From positions 1 to 64,000 of the forward strand of contig NZ_QXIR01000003.1 in assembly GCF_003581585.1 (NCBI RefSeq): a stretch of DNA of 64,000 bases, written 5' to 3'. The position numbers and the translations under genes were made by a program. Source of the DNA: Bacillus salacetis. Lineage in GTDB: Bacteria > Bacillota > Bacilli > Bacillales > Bacillaceae_B. This document shows, one piece after another, positions 20,193 to 28,985 of this stretch (the stretch's first letter is position 1; each line of letters starts with the position of its first letter). Below the pieces are notes generated by a model. That model did no database searches. It worked only from the letters and a program-made list of their open reading frames with translations, and was not told the origin of the DNA.

Positions 20193-21518
20193 TCAATTTT
20201 CAATTTCCCTTACAACCGTCCTGGAACCTTCAACCTTTACGACTTTGACAGGCATGTTTTGACCGATGAAACCACCTTCGCTCACCGCATCTATTCTTTC
20301 ATCGTCAATTATGATTGTACCGGATGGACGAAGAGGTGTTTTTGTTACACCAATTGCGCCGATCAATTCCAGACGGTTCACATTTGATACATAACCGCTC
20401 TCAGTATTCGTGGAATCTTTCAGAATAATCTTATTGAAGAGCTTCATCTTTTTACCAAACACTTTCACAAACACCACCATTGCAATGATTGCGACTGTCA
20501 GCGCGATCAATAATGAAATTCCCATTGTCACCACATTTCCTCCTGCCATCAGAATGCTTCCAATGACAGCGCCAACCCCTAGAATCCCTGCAATGCCTCC
20601 CGGAAGGAAAAATTCAGCCACTATCAGGCCGATTCCGATAATGAACAAGATCAATGTCTCATAACCAGCGAGGCCGGCTACCAAGTGCCCGTAGAAAAAT
20701 AACAGCAGTGAAGCGAGGCCGATCGATCCGGCAACGCCAAATCCCGGAGAATACAGTTCCACCACCAGCCCCAAACTTGCCAGGGAAAGCAAAATGGGTA
20801 CAACCACAGGGTTGGTAATGAATCTTGCAAGCATTTCAGCAAAACTTTCCTCAACATTGACCACTTCAGCATTTTCCATGCCAAGCTTCTCCAACAGCTC
20901 ATCCATGCTGCTAACAGTACCTTCTGAATAACCGACAGATTCTGCCGTTTTGGCATCCAGTGTCAATAGCTCGCCTTCAGCTGCCCCCACTTCTGGCAGA
21001 TCGACTGATTTATCAGCCATTGCAAGCGCATACTTGGGATCCCTGCCACTGGTTTCGGCTGCACTTTTCATCGCTGACAGCCAGTAGCTTTGTGCCTTTT
21101 CGTCAGCGGAATTTCCAGCCTGGTCAATGATTGCCGCAGCTCCCATGGTTGAGTTCGGAACCATGTAAATATCATCAGCATGCAGTGAAATGAACGCCCC
21201 TGCTGAGAGTGCACGATTATCAACGAAGGCGACTGTTTTTATCTCTGTATTATCCAGAAGCTTCCCTATGTTCCCAGCCGCATCAACCAATCCGCCGGGA
21301 GTATCAATATGGAAAATGATCGTATCGGCACCTGCTTCGCGGGCATCTTCAATCCCCCTGCTTAAAAAAGCATACAAGCCCTTTTCGACTTCTTTTTCTA
21401 TTGGGATGACATAAACCGTTTCCCCTTCCGCTTCCGTGTTGAAAGGAAAAGAACCAATCAGCGAAACAGCAAGGAGAAGAAGCAAACCACTAAGATAGAT
21501 TTTCCTTAATACTATCAA
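20193..21518 (-). CDS. yqeZ: NfeD family membrane-bound serine protease (YqeZ, NfeD1b)
   Basis: Partner of the flotillin FloA. 441 aa: a signal or anchor segment (about 8-26), a ClpP-type protease domain (about 35-215) with DTPGG, the ALSAGAF motif (candidate nucleophile Ser) and a conserved Lys region, four or five transmembrane helices (about 235-370), and a C-terminal OB-fold NfeD domain (GAIGVTKTPLRPSGTIIIDDERIDA). The start is a TTG with GGGGTG upstream. The gene begins the yqeZ-floA operon. Confidence 0.93.
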   Translation of the reverse strand: MIVLRKIYLSGLLLLLAVSLIGSFPFNTEAEGETVYVIPIEKEVEKGLYAFLSRGIEDAREAGADTIIFHIDTPGGLVDAAGNIGKLLDNTEIKTVAFVDNRALSAGAFISLHADDIYMVPNSTMGAAAIIDQAGNSADEKAQSYWLSAMKSAAETSGRDPKYALAMADKSVDLPEVGAAEGELLTLDAKTAESVGYSEGTVSSMDELLEKLGMENAEVVNVEESFAEMLARFITNPVVVPILLSLASLGLVVELYSPGFGVAGSIGLASLLLFFYGHLVAGLAGYETLILFIIGIGLIVAEFFLPGGIAGILGVGAVIGSILMAGGNVVTMGISLLIALTVAIIAMVVFVKVFGKKMKLFNKIILKDSTNTESGYVSNVNRLELIGAIGVTKTPLRPSGTIIIDDERIDAVSEGGFIGQNMPVKVVKVEGSRTVVREIEN

Positions 21519-21649
21519 AATCTCACCCCTTCCGGTATATCAAGAAATTATGACAAGTTACTTATATTATGTACGAATGAGATCAAAAAAGGTTTCAGTA
21601 ATTATTAATTTTTTCTTTTTTTTGCTGCGGTCTTCTTCATCTTACCCAA
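21519..21649. other. Intergenic region upstream of yqeZ
   Basis: About 130 nt between the yqeY terminator and yqeZ, AT-rich, probably holding the yqeZ-floA promoter. No hexamer pair stands out. In B. subtilis this operon is under SigW. Confidence 0.3.
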
Positions 21650-21688
21650 TAAAAAATGAGAAGCGGAACCCCGCTTCTCATTTTTTAT
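21650..21688 (-). terminator. Terminator downstream of yqeY
   Basis: A 12-bp perfect stem (21655-21666 with 21671-21682) with T and A runs on both sides, overlapping the yqeY stop codon. It ends the rpsU-yqeY operon. Confidence 0.9.
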
Positions 21689-22137
21689 TGTTGTGATAAA
21701 TGATGTTGAACAAGTTTATTGACGAGAGCCCCATCAGCTTTCCCTTTAACCTTAGGCATGATAGCCCCCATCACCTTACCCATATCCGCCTTGGAAGATG
21801 CCCCTGTTTCATCGATTGCTTGTTGGATGATTTCAGTTACTTCTTCTTCAGACATCTGTTCAGGCATATATATTTCGACGTAAGTCAGTTCCGTTTCGAT
21901 TTTCTCAACGAGATCTTCACGGCCTGCGTTTTGAAATTCCTGGAGGGAGTCTTTGCGTTGCTTCACTTCTCGAGAAAGGACAGTCAACTCTTCATCTTGA
22001 GAAAGCTCCTGTTTTCCATGCTTAATCGCTTCATTTTGCAATGCGGCTTTCAGCATACGGATAACAGAAAGTTTATCTTTCTCTTTGTTCCTCATAGCTT
22101 GTTTCATATCATTATTTAAACGATCGAGAAGACTCAT
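21685..22137 (-). CDS. yqeY: GatB/YqeY domain-containing protein
   Basis: 150 aa helical protein of the YqeY family, related to the tail domain of GatB, which handles tRNA in the amidotransferase. A separate role for YqeY is not settled. Motifs: [23 protein letters not shown] near the N-terminus and [28 protein letters not shown] near the C-terminus. GAGGGTG precedes the ATG. It follows rpsU by 14 nt, the standard pairing. Confidence 0.95.
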   Translation of the reverse strand: MSLLDRLNNDMKQAMRNKEKDKLSVIRMLKAALQNEAIKHGKQELSQDEELTVLSREVKQRKDSLQEFQNAGREDLVEKIETELTYVEIYMPEQMSEEEVTEIIQQAIDETGASSKADMGKVMGAIMPKVKGKADGALVNKLVQHHLSQQ

Positions 22138-22151
22138 ATCTACACCCTCTC

Positions 22152-22325
22152 TTAGAACTTACGTTTTCTGGCTGCTTCAGACTTCTTCTTACGCTTCACG
22201 CTTGGCTTTTCATAGAATTCGCGCTTTCTGTACTCTTGCAAAGTTCCTGTTTTAGAAACTGAACGTTTGAAGCGACGAAGAGCATCTTCAAGCGATTCGT
22301 TTTTACGAACAACTGTTTTTGACAT
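22152..22325 (-). CDS. rpsU: 30S ribosomal protein S21
   Basis: 57 aa, the expected size: a short Arg/Lys-rich protein ([18 protein letters not shown]..., ending RKRKF) in the 30S subunit near the anti-Shine-Dalgarno end of 16S rRNA. The ATG at 22325 is preceded by GGAGGGAGGG. In-frame upstream codons lie in the leader and are not used. Transcribed with yqeY from the promoter at 22504-22532 through a structured leader of about 170 nt. Confidence 0.98.
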   Translation of the reverse strand: MSKTVVRKNESLEDALRRFKRSVSKTGTLQEYRKREFYEKPSVKRKKKSEAARKRKF

Positions 22326-22500
22326 CTCTCTTTCCCTCCCTCCGAAACACTGCACTTACATGTTAAAGTAAAGACCTTGGCAATTTGCCATCCACTAAGG
22401 GCATCTGACAATACCTAGCTGCCCTTCACTTTGCTGCTAATAAGTACAGCCTTTTACAGAAAGTAAACTTTCTGTATGGATATTTAAATCCATTCACCTT
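22326..22500 (-). promoter_or_regulatory. Structured leader of rpsU
   Basis: The 5' untranslated region between the predicted promoter and rpsU has three inverted repeats on the minus strand: ACAGAAAG/CTTTCTGT around a 4-nt loop, AGGGCA/TGCCCT around 16 nt, and TGGCAAATTGCCA. It contains no start-stop reading frame with a good ribosome site. It may control S21 synthesis; it does not match a leader I can name. Confidence 0.45.
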
Positions 22501-22503
22501 GCA

Positions 22504-22532
22504 ATTATAATATAAGCCTTACATAAGGTCAA
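22504..22532 (-). promoter_or_regulatory. SigA promoter of rpsU-yqeY
   Basis: On the minus strand, TTGACC (22527-22532), a 17-nt spacer, and a perfect TATAAT (22504-22509). Near-consensus, as expected for a ribosomal protein gene. Confidence 0.85.
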
Positions 22533-22610
22533 CAATTTCCGTTCATTTGCTCGTATAATTAGACATGTATATTCATCCTCCCTAATAAAGTATAGGAGGA
22601 GGGTGAGGAC

Positions 22611-23534
22611 ATGCTTCAACTTTTACTTTTTATCTTGCTGATTTTTTGTTTTCTGCTTGGAATGTTTTGGCTGAAAAGCGGCTTATATAATATGGCTGGG
22701 GAGAGAATGAGAGACTTGATTTCAAGGTGGACAGATGCCCCATGGAAAGGTTTTGTAATTGGAATTGCTGTTACAGCAATCCTTCAAAGCAGTTCAGCGG
22801 TGATGGTCCTCACTATCGGGTTTGTTTCTGCGGGGATCCTGACATTCAGGCAATCGATCGGAATCATACTCGGTACTAATATCGGAACCACCTTGACTTT
22901 GGAAATCATTTCTATGGATATAGGTTTTTTAAGTCTTCCTTTGGTGATTTGTTCTGTATTTCTTCTGATCCTCCCCTATCGGAATACCAGGCCATTGGCT
23001 TTATCTTTATTGGGCCTGTCGCTGATATTTGTCTGCATGCGGGGTTTCGAGGAACTTGCAGCTCCTTTGGCCGGCCAAGATTTCACTCATGCTTTAATGG
23101 AGTCTTCCAATTCTTCTGCCTTTTTTTCAGTCCTGCTGGGTGTGATACTTACAGGGCTCATTCAATCAAGCACTGTAATTACCGGAATCGCCATGAGTTT
23201 TGCCGATGCGGGCATCATCAATATTTTTGCGGGGATCGCCATCATGCTTGGTGCTAATATTGGTACATGCGTCACTTCTTATATTGCCGGAATCGGCAGT
23301 GGAAGGACGACCAAAATGACGGTCTATGCACATATTTGGCTTAACGTTTTCGGGGTACTGGCATTCTTTCCATTCATTGAAGAATTAGGCAGATTGGTGG
23401 CTGCGGCAGCCCAGAGTCCAGAATTGCAGCTTGCCCATGCCAGCCTTGTCTTTAATGTCATCTGTTCTATTATCGTTCTGCCTTTTTCCGGACTGTTTGC
23501 AAAGATGATTGAACACTTGCACGGCAAAGGATGA
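22611..23534 (+). CDS. yqeW: Na/Pi cotransporter family protein YqeW
   Basis: Membrane transporter of the Na/phosphate cotransporter II (NptA/PhoU-less) family; the substrate is inferred. 307 aa with about eight hydrophobic helices. The two inverted repeats of the family are visible as AILQSSSAVMVLTIGF and GLIQSSTVITGIAMSF, each followed by GT-NIGT or GANIGT. A GAGGAGGGTGAGG stretch precedes the ATG. It is the only plus-strand gene between rpsU and deoC. Confidence 0.88.
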   Translation: MLQLLLFILLIFCFLLGMFWLKSGLYNMAGERMRDLISRWTDAPWKGFVIGIAVTAILQSSSAVMVLTIGFVSAGILTFRQSIGIILGTNIGTTLTLEIISMDIGFLSLPLVICSVFLLILPYRNTRPLALSLLGLSLIFVCMRGFEELAAPLAGQDFTHALMESSNSSAFFSVLLGVILTGLIQSSTVITGIAMSFADAGIINIFAGIAIMLGANIGTCVTSYIAGIGSGRTTKMTVYAHIWLNVFGVLAFFPFIEELGRLVAAAAQSPELQLAHASLVFNVICSIIVLPFSGLFAKMIEHLHGKG

Positions 23535-23880
23535 AGGAGCTCTGCCCAGGGAAAACCTTAATAACACCTGAGAGATATCAATTTGTCGATCGATGGTCCA
23601 TGGTTTTTCATGGTACACACTAATTTTCATTGATTTATGTTTGCGGTTTACATGGACTTTTATAGTGCACTCTAACTAGGCTTCTCGGGCTTGTGGCTGC
23701 TCCATGAACCTTTTGGAAGACACCTTCACCTGCTCCAGAAGCCTTTAGTCTGACTTATGTACCTCTCTGGAGTCACCCTCTGCCTCTGCTCTACACCATT
23801 TATACTGTTCCCCTCTTTTAAAAGGAACTCTTCGTACAAGATACTCCCTTCTATTCGCCAAATACACTCCAAAATAAAAA
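23535..23880. other. Intergenic region with decayed repeat-like sequence
   Basis: No supported gene. 23690-23830 contains CTCC/TCTGGAGTC words and CTC-rich stretches that resemble the tandem units at 35518-35717, but too weakly to call a copy. The deoC and yqeW genes converge here. The small ORF of 93 codons starting at 23757 has no ribosome site and runs into the mobile-element-like repeat. Confidence 0.4.
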
Positions 23881-24065
23881 GGCTGGTTTCGCTTATATTG
23901 TTGCTTTTGAAAAAATCCCAGTGCCCGCATTTTTCACCAGTATTTAAAGGTTTTACTATCGAAAAAGAACGAGCAGCTCTTTTCTCTCCTGCTCACTGGC
24001 ATTTTTACGGCGATTATATTATTAGAAATTTGTATTGAATAGCAACAAAGTTTACGAAAAGAGCC
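23881..24065 (+). repeat. MITE-like element, copy 1
   Basis: About 185 bp with imperfect terminal inverted repeats: the first 28 bases and the reverse complement of the last 28 agree at 20 positions (GGCT, TTTCG, TTGTTGCT shared). The interior 23949-23996 matches 57644-57692 of copy 2 in the opposite orientation at about 44 of 48 positions. It lies between A-runs (AAAAA on both sides), and the right end abuts the deoC terminator. No transposase is encoded, so it looks like a non-autonomous element or its relic. Confidence 0.7.
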
Positions 24066-24092
24066 AAAAAAAGACAACCCGAAGGCTGTCCA
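24066..24092 (-). terminator. Terminator downstream of deoC
   Basis: GACAGCC and GGGTTGTC pair around a TTC loop on the minus strand, followed by seven T, 7 nt past the deoC stop. Confidence 0.8.
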
Positions 24093-24098
24093 TTTTAA

Positions 24099-24770
24099 TT
24101 AGTAATCCGAATCACTTGTCATACCTTGCACGATTTGAACGCCGGAACTTGCCCCGATCCTTGTCGCACCCGCTTCGATCATGTTTTTAGCATCTTCAAC
24201 GCTTCTTACACCACCGGAAGCTTTCACACCGATATCCGGTCCGACTGTTTTTCTCATCAGCTTAATGTCTTCGATGGTTGCTCCGCCAGTTGAGAAACCT
24301 GTCGATGTTTTAACGAAATCTGCTCCTGCTTCAACAGCAAGTTTACATGCTCTTTCTTTTTCCTCATCAGTAAGAAGGCTGGTTTCAATGATTACTTTTG
24401 TCAGAGCCTTGCCCTTCGCCGCGGCAGTTACTGCCTGGATATCCTGCTTTACTAAATCATTGTTTCCATCCTTCAGGGCACCAATATTGATGACCATATC
24501 TACTTCAGTTGCACCTTTTTCAATCGCATCCTTTGTTTCGAATGCTTTTGTCTCTGAAGTCGTAGCTCCCAAAGGAAACCCGATGACAGTACATACCTTA
24601 ACGTCAGTGCCTTGCAGCAGTTCTGCAGAATACTTTACCCAGCCTGGGTTAACACAGACTGAAGCAAAGTTGAATTCTTTCGCTTCTTCGCAAATCTTTG
24701 TAACTTGGTCTTTTGTTGAGTCCGCTTTCAGTAATGTATGATCGATCATTTTTGCGATATTGTTTTCCAT
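24099..24770 (-). CDS. deoC: Deoxyribose-phosphate aldolase
   Basis: Splits 2-deoxyribose 5-phosphate into glyceraldehyde 3-phosphate and acetaldehyde in deoxynucleoside catabolism. 223 aa TIM barrel, normal length. The Schiff-base Lys is in [14 protein letters not shown], the second active-site Lys in [11 protein letters not shown], and the conserved Asp in [21 protein letters not shown]-type site precedes the ATG. It stands alone here without deoR, pdp or nupC, beside the heat-shock operon end. Confidence 0.97.
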   Translation of the reverse strand: MENNIAKMIDHTLLKADSTKDQVTKICEEAKEFNFASVCVNPGWVKYSAELLQGTDVKVCTVIGFPLGATTSETKAFETKDAIEKGATEVDMVINIGALKDGNNDLVKQDIQAVTAAAKGKALTKVIIETSLLTDEEKERACKLAVEAGADFVKTSTGFSTGGATIEDIKLMRKTVGPDIGVKASGGVRSVEDAKNMIEAGATRIGASSGVQIVQGMTSDSDY

Positions 24771-24873
24771 TCGTTACACTCCTCCAACAAGTTGTCCGTA
24801 CCTCTTCATTGTAACAAAGGTTTGATGATTATACGAGATTTTTAAGGAAACTTCCTGGACTTAGTTTATCCTA

Positions 24874-24912
24874 AAGAAAAAAAGATCAAGACAAGTTCCT
24901 GATCTTTTTTCT
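24874..24912 (-). terminator. Terminator between the alpha-glucosidase gene and deoC
   Basis: AAAGATCA pairs with TGATCTTT around a 10-nt loop, then TTTTTC on the minus strand, about 80 nt past the glucosidase stop. Confidence 0.75.
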
Positions 24913-24993
24913 GAATGCATTTGAAAATATGTTTTCCCTGGGGCTTGTGCTGTCTATTGAAACAATATTATAGACCACACACAAAATTCCCAT

Positions 24994-26658
24994 TTACGCC
25001 AATCTATATACCCTTGCTTCATAAGGCTGCATCGTGAACTGGCTCACACCACTGTGCCGCTCTGCTACATAGTTGTTTAAAAGCAGCCCTTCTGAACTTA
25101 CTTTCATTTCTTCCAGTGAAACTACTGCCTTGTCTGTGGAAAGGTTAGCCACTACCAGAACCTTTTCATTTTCGAGACTCCTTGTATAGGCATAAATCTG
25201 CTCATGCTTCGGCAGTATCAAATCATAAATCCCATACGTAAAAATGTCATGGTCTTTTTTAAGCTTAATCATCTTTTTATAGAACGATAAGATGGAAGCT
25301 TCATCTTTCATTTGGACTTCGACATTTATCCTCTTATGATTGGGATTTACTTTCATCCAAGGGTTCCCAGTCGTGAAGCCGCCATTCTCTCCGGCTGACC
25401 ACTGCATAGGGGTACGGCTGTTATCCCGGGATGACGCCCAGATAATGTCCATGATTTCCTCATGGGAGGCGCCTTCCTCCCGCTTTAGCTTATAAAGATT
25501 CTTGACTGCAACATCATCGTAGTCGTCTATGGAAGGAAACTGCACGTTAGTCATGCCAATTTCCTGTCCTTGATAAATGAAAGGTGTCCCCTGCATCAAG
25601 AAATACATGGCAGCCATTGCAGTGGCGCTTTCTCTCCAATATTCCTCATCATTCCCCCAAGTTGAAACGACTCGGGGCTTATCATGGTTTTCAATGAAAA
25701 GGGCATTCCAGCCATCTCCTTCAAGGCCTTTCTGCCAGCGTGTCAGGACTTTCTTCAGTTCCACTATATCAAGGTCTGGGTTTGTTTCAGCATCCCACAA
25801 TCCAAGGTGTTCGAACTGAAAGATCATATCCATTTTTCCATTTTCTTCACCGACCCAAAGTTCCGCTTCGTCTGCTGTGACGCCATTTGCTTCCCCAACA
25901 GACATTACATCATAGTTTGAATAGGTCTTATCCTTGAATTCCTGAAGAAATGCATGAATGCCTTTTTGGTTCATGTGCATATCGAAGGAAGAGACATATT
26001 TCTGGTTTTCTGGATTCGGCATGTCAGGCAGACCAGGACGTTTCTTAATATGACTGATTGCATCAATCCTGAAGCCGTCGATTCCTTTGTCCAGCCACCA
26101 GTTTACTGCATCATACAAAGCCTCACGAACTTCTTCGTTCTCCCAATTCAGATCAGGCTGTTTCGTGGAGAATACATGAAGATAGTATTGATTTGATTTC
26201 TCGTCATATTCCCAAGCTGATCCTCCGAAGATGCTCTCCCAGTTATTTGGCTCTTTTCCGTTCTTCCCATCACGCCAAATGTACCAGTCGCGTTTTTCAT
26301 TTTCAGTATAGGAGCGGGACTCTATGAACCACTGATGTTCGTCACTGGTATGATTAAGGACAAGATCAATGATCAGTTTCATTCCCCTTGCATGAACTTC
26401 TTTCATGAGCAGGTCGAAGTCTTCCATCGTTCCAAAGTCTTCCATGATATCCTGGTAATCGGAAATATCGTATCCATTATCATCATTTGGGGATTTGTAC
26501 ATAGGGCAGATCCATATGACATCGATGCCAAGATCTTTTATATAATCCAGTCTTTGGATGATCCCTTGCAGATCACCAATCCCGTCACCATTGGAATCTT
26601 GAAAGCTGCGAGGGTATATTTGATAGCCAACGGCTTCTTTCCACCATACTTTTTTCAT
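24994..26658 (-). CDS. malL: GH13 alpha-glucosidase (oligosaccharide type)
   Basis: Cytoplasmic glucosidase that releases glucose from maltose, isomaltose or related oligosaccharides. 554 aa, the size of Bacillus oligo-1,6-/alpha-glucosidases. Barrel signatures: DLVLNHTSDEH, GFRIDAI with nucleophile Asp199, SVGEANG with acid/base Glu256, and FIENHDKPR with Asp326. There is no signal peptide. Residue 200, next to the nucleophile, is Ala rather than the Val of strict oligo-1,6-glucosidases, which suggests a preference for alpha-1,4 links (inference from family knowledge). A LacI-type operator-like palindrome lies upstream. It is a single insertion in core synteny, without a transporter or regulator beside it. 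Confidence 0.88.
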   Translation of the reverse strand: MKKVWWKEAVGYQIYPRSFQDSNGDGIGDLQGIIQRLDYIKDLGIDVIWICPMYKSPNDDNGYDISDYQDIMEDFGTMEDFDLLMKEVHARGMKLIIDLVLNHTSDEHQWFIESRSYTENEKRDWYIWRDGKNGKEPNNWESIFGGSAWEYDEKSNQYYLHVFSTKQPDLNWENEEVREALYDAVNWWLDKGIDGFRIDAISHIKKRPGLPDMPNPENQKYVSSFDMHMNQKGIHAFLQEFKDKTYSNYDVMSVGEANGVTADEAELWVGEENGKMDMIFQFEHLGLWDAETNPDLDIVELKKVLTRWQKGLEGDGWNALFIENHDKPRVVSTWGNDEEYWRESATAMAAMYFLMQGTPFIYQGQEIGMTNVQFPSIDDYDDVAVKNLYKLKREEGASHEEIMDIIWASSRDNSRTPMQWSAGENGGFTTGNPWMKVNPNHKRINVEVQMKDEASILSFYKKMIKLKKDHDIFTYGIYDLILPKHEQIYAYTRSLENEKVLVVANLSTDKAVVSLEEMKVSSEGLLLNNYVAERHSGVSQFTMQPYEARVYRLA

Positions 26659-26709
26659 TGTAAAAACACCTCATACGAAAGATTTTAATTGAGAAAATAT
26701 CTTTGATGC

Positions 26710-26721
26710 GCAATCGTTTGC
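26710..26721 (-). promoter_or_regulatory. LacI/CcpA-type operator-like palindrome upstream of malL
   Basis: GCAAACGATTGC on the minus strand, a 12-bp palindrome with a single imperfect pair and a central CG. It is about 50 nt upstream of the malL ATG and fits a MalR-like or catabolite (cre) site. Assignment to a particular regulator is not possible. Confidence 0.5.
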
Positions 26722-26820
26722 ACTGATAGGTAAAAAAAAATAGAAGATGGTTGCGCTTTCTTTTACGTATTTAGTTTACAGCTAAATCATGAACTAATCA
26801 ATATGGTTTTAAGAAAAATA

Positions 26821-26851
26821 TAGAAAGCCGGCTCAAAATGAACCGGCTTTC
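26821..26851 (-). terminator. Terminator at the end of the hrcA operon (after mtaB)
   Basis: AAAGCCGG and CCGGCTTT (26824-26850) pair around an 11-nt loop; the minus-strand downstream sequence is CTATATTTTTC, a weak T tract. Confidence 0.6.
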
Positions 26852-26855
26852 ATGT

Positions 26856-28202
26856 TTAGCTGACTGCTGTTGTCTTCTCTTCTTCCAAAACTCTGACAAA
26901 TTGTCCTTCGTTATATGGATATCCTGCTTTGGTGATTTTAACTTTGACAAGCTTCCCTACCATATCTTCTGCAGCAGGGAACACTACTTTCAGGTAATTA
27001 TCCGTATACCCGACATACAGCCCGCTGTCTGGCTTCTCTTTATAGATTTCTTCTGGAATTACTTCGAGGACTTCCTCTTCGAATTGTGAAGCATACTCCT
27101 TAGCAAGTTGATTTGACAATTCGATCAAGCGGTGAACACGTTCATTCTTGACCTCTTCATCGATCTGGTCTGTCATCCTTGCAGCAGGGGTACCTGTACG
27201 TTTTGAATAAGGAAACACATGCAATTCAGAGAACTTATGCTCTTTGATGAAATTATATGTTTCCATGAATTCTTCTTCGGTTTCACCAGGGAAACCTACG
27301 ATCACATCGGAAGTCACAGCAAGACCTGGCAATGCTTTTTTCAGCTTTTCAAGTCTTTCCGCAAAGAATTCCATCGTATATTTTCTTCTCATTCTCTTTA
27401 GCACCGTATTTGAACCGGACTGCAGCGGAATATGAAGATGCCTTACAACCATGTTGGAGTTATCGATGACTTCAATAACCTCATCCGTCAACTGGCTGGC
27501 TTCAATGGAAGAAATCCTGATTCGCTTCAACCCTTCCACCTTTTCTTCAAGATCGCGAAGGAGCATAGCAAGGTTATAGTCTTTCATATCCTCGCCATAT
27601 CCTCCAGTATGGATGCCTGTCAGGACTATTTCTTTATAGCCGGCGTCCACAAGCTGCTGAGCCTGGCGGATGACTTCTTCCGGGTCACGAGAGCGCATCA
27701 GCCCCCTTGCCCATGGGATGATGCAGAATGTGCAGAAATTATTACAGCCTTCCTGAATCTTCAATGAAGCTCGCGTACGGTCTGTAAAGGCAGGAACCTG
27801 CAGTTCTTCATAGACTCGATTTTTCATGATGTTTCCTACACCATTGATCGGCTGTCTTTCATCTTTGTATTGCTCGATATACTCGAGCATTTTTCTGCGG
27901 TCCTGTGTACCTACCACAATATCCACTCCAGGAATCGCCATGATTTCTGCAGGGGATGTCTGGGCGTAACAACCAGTTACACAGATGACAGCATCCGGAT
28001 TCTTCCGGATCGCCCGCCTGATAACCTGACGGCTTTTTTTATCTCCTGTGTTTGTGACTGTACATGTGTTAATGACGTATACATCAGAAGTATTTTCATA
28101 ATCAAGGCGTTCATAGCCCTGTTCTTTAAACAATTGCCAAATAGCCTCTGTTTCATAGTGATTCACTTTACAACCGAGGGTATGAAAAGCTACTGTTGGC
28201 AT
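26856..28202 (-). CDS. mtaB: tRNA (N6-L-threonylcarbamoyladenosine(37)-C2)-methylthiotransferase MtaB
   Basis: Adds a methylthio group to t6A37 of tRNAs reading ANN codons. 448 aa: an N-terminal UPF0004 domain with three cluster cysteines (LGCKVN, NTCTVT, TGCYAQ), the radical-SAM motif CNNFCTFC (about residues 145-152), and a C-terminal TRAM domain. AGGTG stands 6 nt before the ATG at 28202; a GTG nine bases earlier overlaps that site. It overlaps or abuts rsmE, and is the last gene of the hrcA operon. Confidence 0.95.
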   Translation of the reverse strand: MPTVAFHTLGCKVNHYETEAIWQLFKEQGYERLDYENTSDVYVINTCTVTNTGDKKSRQVIRRAIRKNPDAVICVTGCYAQTSPAEIMAIPGVDIVVGTQDRRKMLEYIEQYKDERQPINGVGNIMKNRVYEELQVPAFTDRTRASLKIQEGCNNFCTFCIIPWARGLMRSRDPEEVIRQAQQLVDAGYKEIVLTGIHTGGYGEDMKDYNLAMLLRDLEEKVEGLKRIRISSIEASQLTDEVIEVIDNSNMVVRHLHIPLQSGSNTVLKRMRRKYTMEFFAERLEKLKKALPGLAVTSDVIVGFPGETEEEFMETYNFIKEHKFSELHVFPYSKRTGTPAARMTDQIDEEVKNERVHRLIELSNQLAKEYASQFEEEVLEVIPEEIYKEKPDSGLYVGYTDNYLKVVFPAAEDMVGKLVKVKITKAGYPYNEGQFVRVLEEEKTTAVS

Positions 28203-28207
28203 ATTTT

Positions 28208-28960
28208 TCACCTCATTAGTTCAAATTGATAGGATGCAGCAGATAACAGATAAAACGGTGCTGTTTCTGCACGCATGATTCTTGGCCCTAAACCACAAGA
28301 GACAAATCCGTGACCTTTAAGTGTCTCGACTTCCTTCTCCGTCAACCCGCCTTCAGGTCCAAAAACGGCCAGAAGACGGTGACCCGGCTTTGCAGCTTGC
28401 AAGATGGCAGCTAAGTTGCTTTGCTCCCCCGCCTTTGCATCTTCCTCAAAAGCTACAATCTTATGATCATAGTCAGCGGCAAGGGATAATAGTTCTTTGA
28501 GCGAAACTGGGGAATGTACCACTGGGACATGCTGGCGGTGGGACTGTTCAGCAGCCTCTTTGGCGATCTTTTCCCAGCGTTCAGTTTTCTTCTTCGCTTT
28601 CTTCTCATCCCATTTTACAATTGAGCGATCTGCGGTAAAAGGGACAAATTCCTTTGCACCAAGCTCAGTCCCTTTCTGGATGATCAATTCCAATTTATCC
28701 CCTTTTGGCAGTCCGCTCACAATCGTGATTTCCACCGGCATTTCCTTCTCATCTGTCTCCCATTGTACTACCTTAGCTTCAAGGCAGTCACTGGAAATCG
28801 TTTCAATTTGAACTTTTGCCGAAGCTCCATTTGGAAAGACGACGTAGAATAAGCTGTCCTTTCCCATTCTCATCACACGGACAATATGATGAAAGTTCTC
28901 GCCTTCAATGACAACAAGGCTTCCTTCTTGAAACTGCTGGTTTATAAAATATCTTTGCAT
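28208..28960 (-). CDS. rsmE: 16S rRNA (uracil(1498)-N3)-methyltransferase
   Basis: SPOUT-class methyltransferase acting on U1498 of 16S rRNA in the 30S subunit. 250 aa. An N-terminal PUA-like domain (RYFINQQFQEGSLVVIEGENFHHIVRVMRM) and the C-terminal knot with LAVFGPEGGLTEKEVE and LGPRIMRAETA are clear. It begins 25 nt after prmA and is followed by mtaB almost without a gap. Confidence 0.96.
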   Translation of the reverse strand: MQRYFINQQFQEGSLVVIEGENFHHIVRVMRMGKDSLFYVVFPNGASAKVQIETISSDCLEAKVVQWETDEKEMPVEITIVSGLPKGDKLELIIQKGTELGAKEFVPFTADRSIVKWDEKKAKKKTERWEKIAKEAAEQSHRQHVPVVHSPVSLKELLSLAADYDHKIVAFEEDAKAGEQSNLAAILQAAKPGHRLLAVFGPEGGLTEKEVETLKGHGFVSCGLGPRIMRAETAPFYLLSAASYQFELMR

Positions 28961-28985
28961 CGGTGATCACCCTTTTACAAAACGG

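Noticed and set aside
23757-24038. Plus-strand 93-codon ORF
   Set aside because: Lies in the MITE-like repeat and its decayed flank; the matching sequence in copy 2 gives a different broken frame.
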